From Planctomycetaceae bacterium (GTDB lineage Bacteria; Planctomycetota; Planctomycetia; Planctomycetales; Planctomycetaceae), in assembly GCA_020426325.1 (NCBI GenBank), contig JAGQQG010000010.1, positions 1 through 64,000 of the forward strand: DNA of 64,000 nucleotides, in the 5' to 3' direction. Positions within the stretch are counted from its first letter, which is position 1; the number at the start of each line of letters is the position of its first letter. The notes under the pieces are model-generated. The model made no database searches. It was not told the origin of the DNA and worked only from the letters and a program-made list of their open reading frames with translations. The position numbers and the translations under genes were made by a program. Below are positions 11,301-19,509 of the stretch, piece by piece.

Positions 11301-12091
11301 ATGAATCGCGGCTTCAACAGGCACTCTCCAATTTGCTCGCGAACGCAGCCCGGTACACACCCGTTGAGGGAGAAGTCAAACTGATCGCCACATCCGAAAG
11401 CGAGGAGGTCATCCTCCGGGTGATCGACAATGGAATGGGAATCCCCGCCGAAGACTTGGACTCGATTTTCGAGTTGTTCGTTCAGTCCGATCGATCGCTG
11501 CATCGAGCCCAAAGCGGGATGGGCATCGGTCTGACATTGGTGCGCTCGATTGTTGAGATGCATGACGGCGAAGTGACGGTGACGAGCGAGGGGCTGGGAA
11601 GGGGCAGCTGCTTTGAAATTCGCATTCCTTCCTACAACCCCAAGTTTGACGAATCAGTGAAAGAGCCTCAAAGCCAGGAGGATACGTCGACACTCTTCAG
11701 TGGTGGCCGTGTGGTCCTCGTTGAGGATCAACAGGACGCTCGGTTGATGCTGCGACGGCTCCTCGAGTTGGAAGGTTACGAGGTGCATGTGGCTGACAAC
11801 GGAACGAAAGGGCTCACAGCGATCGAGCGCATTCGCCCCGAAGTGGCTCTCATCGACATCGGATTGCCTGGAATCGACGGATACGAACTAGCACGCCAGC
11901 TTCGTCAGAACCTCGGGAACAACCATACCTATCTGGTCGCACTCACGGGGTATGGTCAACAGGATGATGTCGAGGCTGCAATGAACGCCGGCTTCGATGA
12001 CCATCTCGTGAAACCACTTGACCTCGAAAAGCTGTCGAAAATTCTCAAGCTCCACAGCCGGAGGAGTACAGAAGTCAATGAGTCCGTCTAA
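8348..12091 (+). CDS. CheB-CheR-PAS-histidine kinase-receiver hybrid
   Basis: 1247 residues; GGAGG precedes the ATG. Domains in order: CheB methylesterase at about 35-215 with its triad S43 (GASAGG), H70 (VIQH) and D162 (SGTGSDG); CheR methyltransferase at about 225-490 ([21 protein letters not shown]); a PAS-like stretch; a long heptad coiled coil at about 671-742 made of repeated TNEELQS-type units; PAS at about 750-860; HisKA with phospho-acceptor H882 (MLSHELRNP); HATPase (DNGMGIP); and a C-terminal receiver with D1170. This architecture is known in non-chemotactic CheB/CheR fusion kinases. No receptor, CheA or CheW is nearby, so a stress or envelope signal is more likely than motility. 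A second CheB-like gene follows after 6 bp. Confidence 0.95.
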   Translation: MTTQNVHQNHAVHTSANDDESETKNDQFGRQIAPEYIVGIGASAGGLESLERLFGSMPDNTGMAFVVIQHLSPDFKSLMDELLARHTDLPIHRAEDGMRVAANSVYLIPPKKEMMISDGRLLLTDKDPKQSLTMPIDRFFRSLAQDCGKQSIGIILSGTGSDGSRGVQEIHAAGGLVICESKETATFDGMPNAALETGVVDQVMSPDLIPSVLTKHQLRVSLGEMSNGVQDVPAEAIDQVFKLLNDEFGIDFSHYKPNTVSRRIQRRLSLVGVHSLEDYPERLKSDQDELNALYKDLLIGVTRFFRDREAFEKLQSEVIPDLVERASTEEELRIWVAGCATGEEAYSVAIMLHEGLSNAGKPINVKIFATDVHRASLDYAGTGIYSEEALADVEPELLSRYFNKQKDGYHVIPDLRQMIVFATHNVMCDAPFTKLDLITCRNLLIYFQTTAQKKALSLFHFGLKTGGWLFLGPSESPNELLDELDVVDMHWKLYRKSRDVRLPNDMDLPLGKTLRPIRSRYSTAPVTATGQPDLTLVAAYDEMLEKFMPPGILINDKRELLHTFGGAEKYLKVASGRPSSDVLSLFDRELRNAVTGAVQRALRDNSSVSYTGIRRQNGPAEQKLRVTVDPLENRRSQSTQLLIRIDEIEPASTTPRENGEKRVDKDMRQMTADRIEDLEDELRYSKENLQATIEELETSNEEMQATNEELVASNEELQSTNEELQSVNEELYTVNAEYQKKIAELSQLTSDMDNLLESTDVGTIFLDRELNIRKFTPQIGAKFHLLPQDLGRPISSFSHNLMHPDLMDDLASVVLSEQPFEREVQDSQGKWSYLRILPYLTKGKQVDGVVMTVIDITQVKHAQEQLAMAVRRRDEFLAMLSHELRNPLGAILNATHVIDRVDVNNDVVLDAFKVVRRQGRQMSRLLDDLLDVSRVTHNKIELHMKPVDVSAIVENAIDAVKPMIDAGGLTLTTEIADQQLIVFGDESRLQQALSNLLANAARYTPVEGEVKLIATSESEEVILRVIDNGMGIPAEDLDSIFELFVQSDRSLHRAQSGMGIGLTLVRSIVEMHDGEVTVTSEGLGRGSCFEIRIPSYNPKFDESVKEPQSQEDTSTLFSGGRVVLVEDQQDARLMLRRLLELEGYEVHVADNGTKGLTAIERIRPEVALIDIGLPGIDGYELARQLRQNLGNNHTYLVALTGYGQQDDVEAAMNAGFDDHLVKPLDLEKLSKILKLHSRRSTEVNESV

Positions 12092-12097
12092 GGAGTC

Positions 12098-12793
12098 ATG
12101 CAAACTGAGGCGATGGATTTGGCAGCCTCAACACATTGCTTCGCGAAACTGCAACAGGATCTATTTCGTGAACGGGAAAGTGAGGCCCACGTGGCCACTG
12201 AATCAAAACGATTTCCGAACCTGCTCATCGTCTTAGGTGCCTCCGCTGGAGGTCTCAAGCCAATTCGCGAAATCATTGGATTGTTACCCCAGGAATTCCA
12301 GGGAGTGGTCATCGTAGCAACCCATCGTGACCCCAAGTTACCTTCAAACAACTTGGTCGAGATTCTTGATCGCGATGCTCGCATCGCCGTTCGTGAGCCG
12401 GTCGAGGGAGAGAAGTTGCAGTGCACGACACTTTACGTCGGAAAACCGGCGGAATCAGTTCTCATTGACGGTCGAAGTATTCACATCGACGAAGTCTCCA
12501 GTCATCTGGAACGACTACAAAGAATTGATGAACTGTTTATCTCGGCAGCAAAGCATGCCGGTGAAAACGCAGTCGGTGTGATCCTGTCCGGAACTCTCTT
12601 CGACGGCGTCGCCGGATTGCAGGCGATCCACGAAGCGGGTGGGAAGTGCATTGTGCAGAATCCCAGAGACGCATCGTATGATGACATGCCGTTGAACGCG
12701 ATCAAAGCCGTCGACATCGATTTCGTCGGCACAACCACGGAGATCGCGAGCCTGCTGGTCGAGCTTTCAGCGGGGCGAACCTGTCAGGAATAA
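12098..12793 (+). CDS. Stand-alone CheB-type methylesterase domain protein
   Basis: 231 residues, almost wholly a CheB catalytic domain (about 41-225) after a 40-residue N-terminal region; there is no receiver. The triad is kept: S49 (GASAGG), H76 (VATHRD) and D169 (TLFDG), although the usual GMGxDG around the aspartate is changed to GTLFDG. It begins 6 bases after the hybrid kinase stop, so it is co-transcribed with it. AGGAG lies only 2 bases before the first ATG, so the ATG at 12113 is an alternative start. It may work with, or compete with, the CheB domain of the hybrid kinase. Its substrate is unknown. Confidence 0.85.
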   Translation: MQTEAMDLAASTHCFAKLQQDLFRERESEAHVATESKRFPNLLIVLGASAGGLKPIREIIGLLPQEFQGVVIVATHRDPKLPSNNLVEILDRDARIAVREPVEGEKLQCTTLYVGKPAESVLIDGRSIHIDEVSSHLERLQRIDELFISAAKHAGENAVGVILSGTLFDGVAGLQAIHEAGGKCIVQNPRDASYDDMPLNAIKAVDIDFVGTTTEIASLLVELSAGRTCQE

Positions 12794-12834
12794 ACGAGAC
12801 TCGCAACGAGATGGTACAGTCGACGCGCCACGCC

Positions 12835-13590
12835 TCAAGCGACTGTCGTCTGAGCGCCATGCAGTCGATTGATGAGTTCGACCGGATCGAGTGGTTTCGG
12901 AAACCATTCATTCACGCCGTCGGGTCCAACCTCAATTCCCATTTCATCCGGCGACGTCGCGCTGACCGAGTAGATCGGCAACGAATGCAATGCCTGCTGA
13001 GCTCGAATCCAGCGGACCGTCTCCGGACCGTTACGATGAGGCATTCTCATATCCAGGAGGACATAGTCGGGGATCGATTCGAAATTGCTGAGGTGGTCAA
13101 TGGCTTCGTCGCCATCGCGGGCGGTGGAGACGTCGTACCCTTCCAGACGCAGCAGACCGGCAAGCAGTCGAAGTTCGTTGGGGTCATCTTCGACGAGGAG
13201 AATTCGATTCTCACGCTCAGTCGAGAGTTGTTCGCTTTCTACACTGTTCCGTTGAGAGTTCGCAGCTTCAACTTGTGACAGTGCGTGAATCGCTTGTACG
13301 AGCGTCTCCTGCCCCTCGTCGAGATTGCCGAGTTCAAAGTTTCGCTGAGCCAAGGTCAGGCCCAGCTTGATTTCATTCAACCGATTCTTCCACTCATGAG
13401 TGGTGAGGTCGTTCGGCTTGACGGGCAGGTTGTCAATCGTCGGAGCGACTTCGCCCCGAATGATGGAGATATCATCAGGAGCTTCGATGCCGATGCGGGC
13501 AGCACGCCCTTTGACCGACAACAGACGCACAACGACGCCAAGACTGGGGAACCGGAAATCTTGCTCCGGCTTGCGAGAGAGAACGAGCAT
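12835..13590 (-). CDS. CsrA-response regulator receiver fusion
   Basis: 251 residues. Residues 1-48 read as CsrA/RsmA: MLVLSRK at the start, VKGRAARIGIEAPDD in the middle, and IIRGEV at the RNA-binding end. The usual GE(S/T)I..G segment after the first strand is replaced by EQDFRF. A linker with helical character (about 60-125) leads to a receiver domain (about 127-248) with acidic pocket D135/D136, phospho-acceptor D180 (LLDMRMP), a serine in SVSATS and lysine in FPKPLDP. CsrA binds GGA motifs in mRNA leaders; the receiver suggests phosphorylation-controlled RNA binding or dimerisation. It faces the CheB gene tail to tail with a 41-bp gap. The fusion is seen; the mechanism is inference. Confidence 0.9.
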   Translation of the reverse strand: MLVLSRKPEQDFRFPSLGVVVRLLSVKGRAARIGIEAPDDISIIRGEVAPTIDNLPVKPNDLTTHEWKNRLNEIKLGLTLAQRNFELGNLDEGQETLVQAIHALSQVEAANSQRNSVESEQLSTERENRILLVEDDPNELRLLAGLLRLEGYDVSTARDGDEAIDHLSNFESIPDYVLLDMRMPHRNGPETVRWIRAQQALHSLPIYSVSATSPDEMGIEVGPDGVNEWFPKPLDPVELINRLHGAQTTVA

Positions 13591-14048
13591 GTCTGAGGAC
13601 TCCTGATCCTTGAGAACGGTTACTGTACCATCGCGTTCATCGCGACGATCTACGATCCATCACCCCTCAACAGGAAGGGCAACCGTGTCCCCAGTCGATG
13701 CCCGCAATCATGCGGCACGCTCAGGCAGATGTCCTCAGGCTCGAATAGCTCCGATTCAACATCGCTGGTAGCAGAATTGTCATCAACGCGATTCTGGAAA
13801 ACAAGGTGAAAGCGGTCGTTTTCTTACCGATTTCGGCCGAATCGTGCGTCGGGAATTGTCTTACAACTGTTCGCGTTTAACGTAACGTCTGGGTAAGTTG
13901 TCTTTCACGAGCCTTAAGCCACTTTCTCATTGGCTCGGGGCTCGATTAGCAGAATCTCTCTCTCGTCCGGTCGTCGAGACTGTTGCGATTGCTCGTTGCT
14001 GAACTCAACAAGCGGTTGGCAGTCTGAAGTCGGAGAACGTGCCTTCGA
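13591..14048. other. Intergenic region upstream of the CsrA-receiver gene
   Basis: 458 bases without a convincing gene. It holds a weak sigma-54-like string (13679-13693, minus) and otherwise nothing I can name. It also borders the 3' end of the DUF2254 remnant. Confidence 0.4.
13679..13693 (-). promoter_or_regulatory. Weak sigma-54-like string before csrA-receiver
   Basis: Minus strand reads TGGGGA-N5-TTGC with correct GG-N10-GC spacing, but only TGG of the -24 box is kept. It lies 89 bases before the ATG at 13590. Confidence 0.25.
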
Positions 14049-14876
14049 TCATCCGTTTGTCCATTCGGGTTCGCGTTGCCCTTGATCGTCACCCGATCCA
14101 TCCGAACTCACACGCTGGTCAGCATCGCGGAGGTGTGTGATGTCATACTCCGACAGTGGGATCATCTGGGCAGAAGTAAGAAGCTTGTCAGCGTGTTCGT
14201 TCAGGAGCGCGCGTCGATCTTCGTTTCTCGTGCAGCTGCGAACAGTTGCGATCGTTTGCATCATCTGAATGGCAGCGTTTCGATCGGTCGCGTAGTACGG
14301 TCGCAGTTGATCAATGATAGCGGAGCAGACATCGCGAAACGTGACGGACTTCGCAACGACTCGGAGGTTCTCGTCGCTGTCGTAACGGTACGGTTCAGGG
14401 TCCTGCCGGTGCGTCATCACGATCAATCCACTCCCCAGCCATCGCATGCAGATGATGGCCGTATATGGATCGTTCACGCCGGGAGAGAGTGCTCTCGCTG
14501 CCGACTCCACAAGTTGATCGACAATGAACAACAGATTCTGATGCGGAGTCCGGGCGACTCCGAGGGCGATGCAATCCTGCAACTGCTGAGACAGCTCGTC
14601 ATCCACCGACTCTCGCGGCTAGACCGAGAAACCGACCTGATCACGATGGATGAAGTCACCCGGACGAAAGTGCAGCTGAATCACCAGGTCATTCTCAGTG
14701 GCGATTTCGAGCAGTCCGCCATCATCAAGAGTCTGTGCATATCCGTCTCGATTCTCGCCGACAATCACGTTGGCAGCTTGGTCAGTAGCGGGCACATGTC
14801 TGGACGGCTGAGTAACATCATCCGGCGAAGCATAACCGATCATCTCCGAAAACAACTCTTCGATTGAGGAAGTCAA
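14049..14876 (-). pseudogene. DUF2254 membrane protein remnant (5' truncated, in-frame TAG)
   Basis: The frame from about 14876 to 14049 encodes only the C-terminal, soluble part of a DUF2254 protein. The N-terminal half with the expected membrane helices is missing. Recognisable parts are ENDLVIQLHFRPGDFIHRDQ, then ARTPHQN, then QLVESAARALSPGVNDPYTAI. Between the two conserved blocks the frame is interrupted by TAG at 14619-14621 and continues in the same frame as PRESVDDELSQQ. In DUF2254 proteins this spot often reads V-W-P, so a TGG to TAG change is plausible. A GTG at 14606 could restart translation of a 185-residue fragment. Its broken 5' edge abuts the broken 5' edge of mscL. Confidence 0.75.
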
Positions 14877-15197
14877 TTGACCGTGCCGGAGACGGGCTTC
14901 CAAACGCTCCAGGCGGCGCAGGAGGCAGGAGCCGTCACGCTCTACTACGGCCAGTTCTTCAACAGTTGTATCACGCTGCTGATTGTGGCGATTGCCATGT
15001 TCGCCATCATCAGAAGCGTCAACAAACTCGATCAGGAACTGGATGAGGCATTCGGGGAGGAACCGCCTCCCCCTGAGGAGCCGGCCGACAAGAAGTGTGA
15101 GTACTGTCGCTCGACCAGTCACTTCAAGGCCATCCGCTGTCCGCACTGTACGTCGGAATTGACTCCCCCCCAGAGACCGACCAGTCAAATGGAATAG
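14877..15197 (+). pseudogene. mscL: 3' fragment of mscL (mechanosensitive channel)
   Basis: The frame encodes about 106 residues matching the C-terminal half of MscL: LQAAQEAGAVTLYYGQFFN leading into TM2 (CITLLIVAIAMFAIIRSVNKL), a proline-glutamate linker (PPPPEEP), then CEYCRSTSHFKAIRCPHCTSEL, the two-CxxC tail seen in some MscL proteins. The first transmembrane helix and pore are missing and an in-frame stop lies just upstream (14865-14867), so no pore-forming channel can be made. Only a TTG could start it. It reads away from the DUF2254 remnant, as if a deletion removed both 5' ends. Confidence 0.75.
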
Positions 15198-15540
15198 TCG
15201 CGTTGCAAGCACAAACGGGCGACTGTCGTCGATTAATTCCCAGGCACTTGGCAGCAGCCGAGTCATGCTGTCCGTTTACCGACCAACCACACCTGACGCC
15301 AGCTTGCTCGGTTCGTGAAAAGATGGGCATTTCTCAGCGACAAATGGTGGATTCCAAGGCGATTTGAATCTCCAGAACGAACTGACACCGCCTCTGGCAC
15401 GGGGGTTGCTTATTTCCCTTCTGTCGAAAACGAGTTCGGCAGATCGAAAATAAGTGATCTGCCCCGTCGGCAGAAAACAATCACCTTCAGGATCGCATTC
15501 AGTGGAGAATTGCGGATCCGCAACCTAAGAGGAGTTTCCC
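15198..15540. other. Leader region of the DUF1328 gene
   Basis: About 340 bases between the mscL remnant and the DUF1328 gene. It contains a consensus sigma-54 promoter at 15395-15411 and an AGAGGAG ribosome site just before 15541. A 483-base open frame crossing it (15315-15797) has no family features and is treated as chance. Confidence 0.6.
15395..15411 (+). promoter_or_regulatory. Consensus sigma-54 promoter
   Basis: TGGCACG-N4-TTGCTT: every conserved base of the -24 and -12 boxes is present with exact spacing. It lies about 130 bases upstream of the DUF1328 start and is the best sigma-54 match in the window. Confidence 0.85.
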
Positions 15541-15705
15541 ATGTTGAGCTGGGCAATCACATTCCTGGTCATCGCACTTATCGCAGCAGTCCTCGGTTTC
15601 GGAGGTGTCGCTGGAGCGGCAGCGGGCTTCGCCAAAATTCTGTTTGCAGTCTTTCTTGTCCTGTTCATCGTGTCTCTGGTGATGGGGCGTCGACCCACTG
15701 TCTGA
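15541..15705 (+). CDS. DUF1328 small membrane protein
   Basis: 54 residues ([14 protein letters not shown] at the start, VMGRRPTV at the end). It is almost entirely two hydrophobic helices separated by a Gly/Ala turn ([15 protein letters not shown]), the hallmark of the DUF1328/YtjA family. AGAGGAG is well placed before the ATG. The family consists of tiny inner-membrane proteins often found beside stress genes; no reaction is known. A perfect sigma-54 promoter lies upstream and a terminator follows at 15737. Confidence 0.9.
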   Translation: MLSWAITFLVIALIAAVLGFGGVAGAAAGFAKILFAVFLVLFIVSLVMGRRPTV

Positions 15706-15736
15706 CGTCCGTCGAATGGCGGAGATCCGAAGGAAT

Positions 15737-15786
15737 ACCGGACACTGGCTTCACGCCTTGTGATGAAGTCAATGTCCGGTTTTTTT
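15737..15786 (+). terminator. Rho-independent terminator between DUF1328 and GlsB genes
   Basis: ACCGGACA (15737-15744) pairs with TGTCCGGT (15773-15780); the stem extends inward through CTTCA/TGAAG with one mismatch and a G-T pair. A run of seven T follows (15780-15786). It ends only 41 bases before the glsB-like ATG. Confidence 0.85.
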
Positions 15787-15827
15787 ATCGAAACTGAATA
15801 AATCTCGATCATACGAAGGAAGAGAAG

Positions 15828-16091
15828 ATGATTACTGCATTGATTGGTTGGATGGTTTTGGGGCTCATCGCGGGAGCGATCGGAAGGCTACTCGTTCCCG
15901 GACGTCAGCCGATCGGGTTGCTGATGACGATGCTCCTTGGCGTGGCCGGTTCGTACGTTGGTGGGTTCGTGGCCTATCTGTTCACTGGGGGTGACTGGCT
16001 GCAACCGTCAGGCTGGATACTCTCAAGCTTGGGAGCCGCGTTGTCACTTGCCCTCTACATCTCCTGGGCGAAGAAGGGGACGCATCTCTAA
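15828..16091 (+). CDS. GlsB/YeaQ/YmgE family stress-response membrane protein
   Basis: 87 residues with three hydrophobic segments: IGWMVLGLIAGAIGRLLVPG (transglycosylase-associated signature), LLMTMLLGVAGSYVGGFVAYLF, and WILSSLGAALSLALYISW. This is the full length of the family, which consists of small inner-membrane proteins induced by general or osmotic stress in other bacteria. GAAGGAAGAGAAG precedes the ATG. The terminator 41 bases upstream leaves little room for a separate promoter, so expression by read-through from the DUF1328 promoter is likely. Confidence 0.92.
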   Translation: MITALIGWMVLGLIAGAIGRLLVPGRQPIGLLMTMLLGVAGSYVGGFVAYLFTGGDWLQPSGWILSSLGAALSLALYISWAKKGTHL

Positions 16092-16248
16092 GTGGTCCAC
16101 ACGTCCGAGTAAGTCATCGCCTTACACCTGCGCACTTTTCTTAAATCATTCTCCGTTCCTCCAACAATTCAGTCTGCCGGGCGTGCCCGGTTGCTCCTGA
16201 ACCTGCTACGATCCTGCGACTGTCGTGGCAGGGTTGGAAGTGACGCCA

Positions 16249-17865
16249 ATGAACAAGAGAAGTGCACACAACTTGGGTGGATCGGGCGACAAATCCGACC
16301 GTCCAATGCCATCGGAAGATGACCTGCTGAGTAGCTTTGACTCAGTAACCGTGATCATCGATACCGCGTTACATCTCCAACGCGTTACTCCCAGCGCGAC
16401 AAAGCTCTTCGAACTCCCCGAAGGTAGACTCGGGCAACCGGTCGCTGAGGTGTCACTCAAGTTTGAGGATGAGCGTCTCGTCGAAGATTGCCAGTCAGTG
16501 CTGAGTGAACTGACGCCCATCGAACGACAGGTCTGCACTGATGACGATGTCTGGTACTTGAGGCGGGTCTTTCCATTCCGAACTCATGACAATCGCATCG
16601 ATGGCGTGGTGGTGTCGTTCACCGATATCACCGAACTGAGAATGTCGCTTCGGGATCGGCAGAAGACCATCGAGGAGTTGGAACATCAGATCGAAGAGCG
16701 GACCGGCGCGATTCAAATGCTGTTCGATGTCGCTTCGGCCGCCAACGAGGCGGACACCGTCAAGCAGGCAGTGATATACGTGCTTCAACGAGTCTGTGAC
16801 TATAACGGCTGGGTTTTTGGTTACATCCTTGTCCCAGATGCCGAGCACTCGGACGAATTAGTCGTCGCGGACATGCGTTACGAGCATGAGGAGGGTCGCT
16901 TTGCCAAGTTCTGGGAGGCAGCCGTCGGCAAGCGTGTCAAAAAGGGTTCTTCGCTCCCCGGCAAAGTCTATGAATTGGCCAAAGCCGGCTGGCTGGCGGA
17001 CGTCAATGACGACTGGCTCGAGCGTGAACTCGACATAGAAACGATGATCGACATCGGCACCGCCATCGCCTTTCCCGTCATGGTGGAAAAGCGGGTCGTC
17101 GCCGTGATGGAGTTCTTCAGCGACGAGATCCTTGAGCCGCAGGACGATCTCATTGAGGCCATGCAGTCGGTGGGCACTCAACTGGGTCGAATCATCGAGC
17201 GCAAGAACCTCGAAAAGCAAGCCGCCCTGGCAACACTGCGTGAGCAAAGGCGAATCGGACGCGAGTTGCACGATACGGCTCTCCAACAGTTGGCTGGCTC
17301 CAGTCTGTTGATGGAATCGTTGATGCAGGATCTGTCCGAAGCAGACTCACCCCTGCTTTCAGACGCCATGCGAATCAACGAGTCGTTGCACGTCATGCAG
17401 GAACAGCTGCGAGTCATCAGCAGAGGATTAATGCCCGTCGAAGTTGAAGCGGGAGGGCTGTCGAGAGCGTTGGAGTTGCTTGCAGACCGCACTTCACAAC
17501 GACACGAAATCGATGTGAAGTTCGTGGATAAATCGGATTTCACGATCAGCGAAAGTGTGACAGCGACCAACCTTTATCACATCGCGCAGGAGTCTGTCCA
17601 CAACGCGATTAAGCACTCGGGAGCCACTGAGATTCTGATCTCGATCGAACGACGAAATGAAGAACTGGTGCTCAGCGTCAAGGACAACGGCACCGGCATG
17701 AACATTGACCAGACAGAAATGGACGGAATGGGACGTCGCATCATGCGATATCGAGCGGGGGTTGTTGGTGCCGCTCTCGAGTTCACTTCCCCCGCCGAGG
17801 GCGGCACATGCGTCTCTTGTGTGTTGCCGATCTCTGAGATCCCCGATGATGGGGACCTCGCCTGA
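16249..17865 (+). CDS. PAS-GAF sensor histidine kinase of the NarX/HisKA_3 class
   Basis: About 538 residues from the ATG at 16249, chosen over the GTG at 16225 because GGAAG sits 8 bases before it. There is no membrane segment, so the protein is cytoplasmic. Domains: PAS at about 25-130 ending in VVSFTDITEL; a short coiled coil; GAF at about 155-310; HisKA_3 with phospho-acceptor H341 (RRIGRELHDTALQQL); and HATPase with IAQESVHNAIKHSGA (N box) and DNGTGM. Kinases of this class partner with NarL-type regulators. Two such regulator genes follow at once: one convergent, 14 bp away, and one downstream on the same strand. Confidence 0.93.
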   Translation: MNKRSAHNLGGSGDKSDRPMPSEDDLLSSFDSVTVIIDTALHLQRVTPSATKLFELPEGRLGQPVAEVSLKFEDERLVEDCQSVLSELTPIERQVCTDDDVWYLRRVFPFRTHDNRIDGVVVSFTDITELRMSLRDRQKTIEELEHQIEERTGAIQMLFDVASAANEADTVKQAVIYVLQRVCDYNGWVFGYILVPDAEHSDELVVADMRYEHEEGRFAKFWEAAVGKRVKKGSSLPGKVYELAKAGWLADVNDDWLERELDIETMIDIGTAIAFPVMVEKRVVAVMEFFSDEILEPQDDLIEAMQSVGTQLGRIIERKNLEKQAALATLREQRRIGRELHDTALQQLAGSSLLMESLMQDLSEADSPLLSDAMRINESLHVMQEQLRVISRGLMPVEVEAGGLSRALELLADRTSQRHEIDVKFVDKSDFTISESVTATNLYHIAQESVHNAIKHSGATEILISIERRNEELVLSVKDNGTGMNIDQTEMDGMGRRIMRYRAGVVGAALEFTSPAEGGTCVSCVLPISEIPDDGDLA

Positions 17866-17879
17866 GACCGGGAACGCGA

Positions 17880-18569
17880 TCAGCGATTTTCCAACACCCA
17901 CTGGACGGCGTGCCTCAACAATTGTGTCCCGCCGGCGATCCCGAGTTTCGTTTTGAGATTCTCACGGTACGACTCGATCGTCTTGGGGCTAAGCTTGAGT
18001 TGGGCCGCAATGTCCCTGACTGTCTTCCCTTCGCCGAGCAACTCAAAGACCTGTAACTCACGGTCCGAGAGTGACTCGATGGCGGACATCTCCGGTCGGC
18101 CTTCATGACCAACCATTCGGTTGAGCAGCCGGTCGTTCATGGCCTCACTGAGGAACAACTTACCCTTCAGGACATGCCGAATCGCGTTGATCAAGTGTCG
18201 AGTTGAGTCAGCCTTGTTGACGTACCCAAGCGCCCCAGCGCGGAGGGCTCGCTCTGCGTACAACTGCTCATCGTGCATGGAGATCACGAGCGTGGTGATC
18301 CGGGGGAACCGGGATTTCACCTGCTTACAGAGTTCGAGACCACTTCCCCCCTTCAGCGAAAGATCGATAATCGCCAGGTCGGGCTCCGCACGTTCGCAGA
18401 GTCTGAGGGCATCCATTGTGTCCGCAGCGACCGCGCACACCTCCAAGTCGGCATGTCGTGAGATCATTTGTTCGTACCCCTCGCGAACAATCGGATGGTC
18501 ATCAACAATCAGTATCTGAGCCGGTTTCGTCCCGGTTCGAGAATTTGGTTGGGTGAGTGTGACCGACAT
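17880..18569 (-). CDS. NarL/FixJ-family response regulator
   Basis: 229 residues. Receiver domain at about 18-135 with acidic pocket D23/D24 and phospho-acceptor D69 (IIDLSLKGGSG); LuxR-type helix-turn-helix at about 165-215 (LSDRELQVFELLGEGKTVRDIAAQLKLSPKTIE, in parts). It is a DNA-binding transcription factor. It is convergent with the NarX-like kinase gene (14-bp gap) and divergent from a close paralogue at 18821, sharing 251 bases of upstream DNA. The kinase probably phosphorylates it; this is inferred from adjacency and class. Confidence 0.93.
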   Translation of the reverse strand: MSVTLTQPNSRTGTKPAQILIVDDHPIVREGYEQMISRHADLEVCAVAADTMDALRLCERAEPDLAIIDLSLKGGSGLELCKQVKSRFPRITTLVISMHDEQLYAERALRAGALGYVNKADSTRHLINAIRHVLKGKLFLSEAMNDRLLNRMVGHEGRPEMSAIESLSDRELQVFELLGEGKTVRDIAAQLKLSPKTIESYRENLKTKLGIAGGTQLLRHAVQWVLENR

Positions 18570-18820
18570 GGTTCCAGCCTTTCATCGGCAGACAGAATTA
18601 AGATGAGCACGATATGACCCAATTGTCACGCTACCCGTTCGTCGAGACAATGTCATCCAGAAACTCCTTGCACTCGTGTCAGACTATCCCTGACAAGCCA
18701 CTCAGGGCGATGCCCGGGGGGTCAGGTGCGCAAAGTCCCACGCGAATGGTTTCCGGCTTTACGTAGAATGTTATCATCCATCCGCCCGGCCTCCTCCACT
18801 TGTCGATAACGTTTCCACCC

Positions 18821-19483
18821 ATGACAACCGCAGAAAAAACCCGCGTATTCCTCGTTGAGGATCATCCTTTCGTCAGGGACGGACTGCGGTCGCGAATCGA
18901 TCGTCAGGAAGATATGGAGGTCTGTGGCGAGGCTGAGGACGTGCCCAGTGCGATCACCGCAATCGGTGATCAATCGCCCGACGTGGCGATCGTTGATCTC
19001 TCTCTCAAATCGGGAAACGGACTCGACTTGATCACCCGGTTGAGCGAGAAGAAATCCAACGTCAGAGTGATCGTCGCGTCCATGCACGATGAAAACATCT
19101 ATGCAGAACGCGTCGTGAAGGCGGGTGCCATGGGATATGTCCATAAGCAAGAGGCATCGACAAGAATCGTGGAAGCCATCAGGCAGGTTGTTCGCGGAAA
19201 ATTGTATCTCAGCGATGAGATGAACGACCGCCTGATGCGTCGTGCCATTCGGGAAGAAGAGCAGACCGGCGACAGTGTCGACCAGTTGACGAATCGCGAA
19301 TTGCAAGTCTTCGAGAGAATCGGTGCCGGTCAAACGGTCAATGAGATCGCGACTGCTCTCTCACTCAGTCCCAAAACCATCGAGACCTACCGAGATCGAA
19401 TCCGTAAAAAGTTGAACCTCGACTCGTCAACACGTTTGATGCACTACGCTGTCAAATGGGTCGCGGAGTACATGCAAAGGTAG
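18821..19483 (+). CDS. NarL/FixJ-family response regulator (paralogue)
   Basis: 220 residues from the ATG at 18821; a TTG 21 bases earlier is less likely. No clear ribosome site is visible. Receiver with D59 (IVDLSLKSGNG) and C-terminal LuxR helix-turn-helix (LTNRELQVFERIGAGQTVNEIATAL and SPKTIETYRDRIRKKL). It resembles the regulator at 17880-18569 throughout (for example ISMHDEQLYAERALRAGALGYV against ASMHDENIYAERVVKAGAMGYV), which points to a local duplication. It may answer to the same kinase and read different promoters. Confidence 0.92.
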   Translation: MTTAEKTRVFLVEDHPFVRDGLRSRIDRQEDMEVCGEAEDVPSAITAIGDQSPDVAIVDLSLKSGNGLDLITRLSEKKSNVRVIVASMHDENIYAERVVKAGAMGYVHKQEASTRIVEAIRQVVRGKLYLSDEMNDRLMRRAIREEEQTGDSVDQLTNRELQVFERIGAGQTVNEIATALSLSPKTIETYRDRIRKKLNLDSSTRLMHYAVKWVAEYMQR

Positions 19484-19509
19484 CCGATCGTTGGTCGAGG
19501 TCGGTGAGC

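Noticed and set aside
14049-15197. DUF2254 fragment and MscL fragment as intact genes
   Set aside because: Each lacks the membrane part that defines the family's function, and in-frame stops sit in or just before them.
15315-15797. 160-residue plus-strand open frame across the DUF1328 gene
   Set aside because: It overlaps the well-supported DUF1328 gene and terminator in another frame and has no family features.
16178-16210. GGGCGTGCCCGGTTGC before the NarX-like kinase as a sigma-54 site
   Set aside because: The spacing between the GG and GC elements is one base too long, so it does not fit sigma-54.
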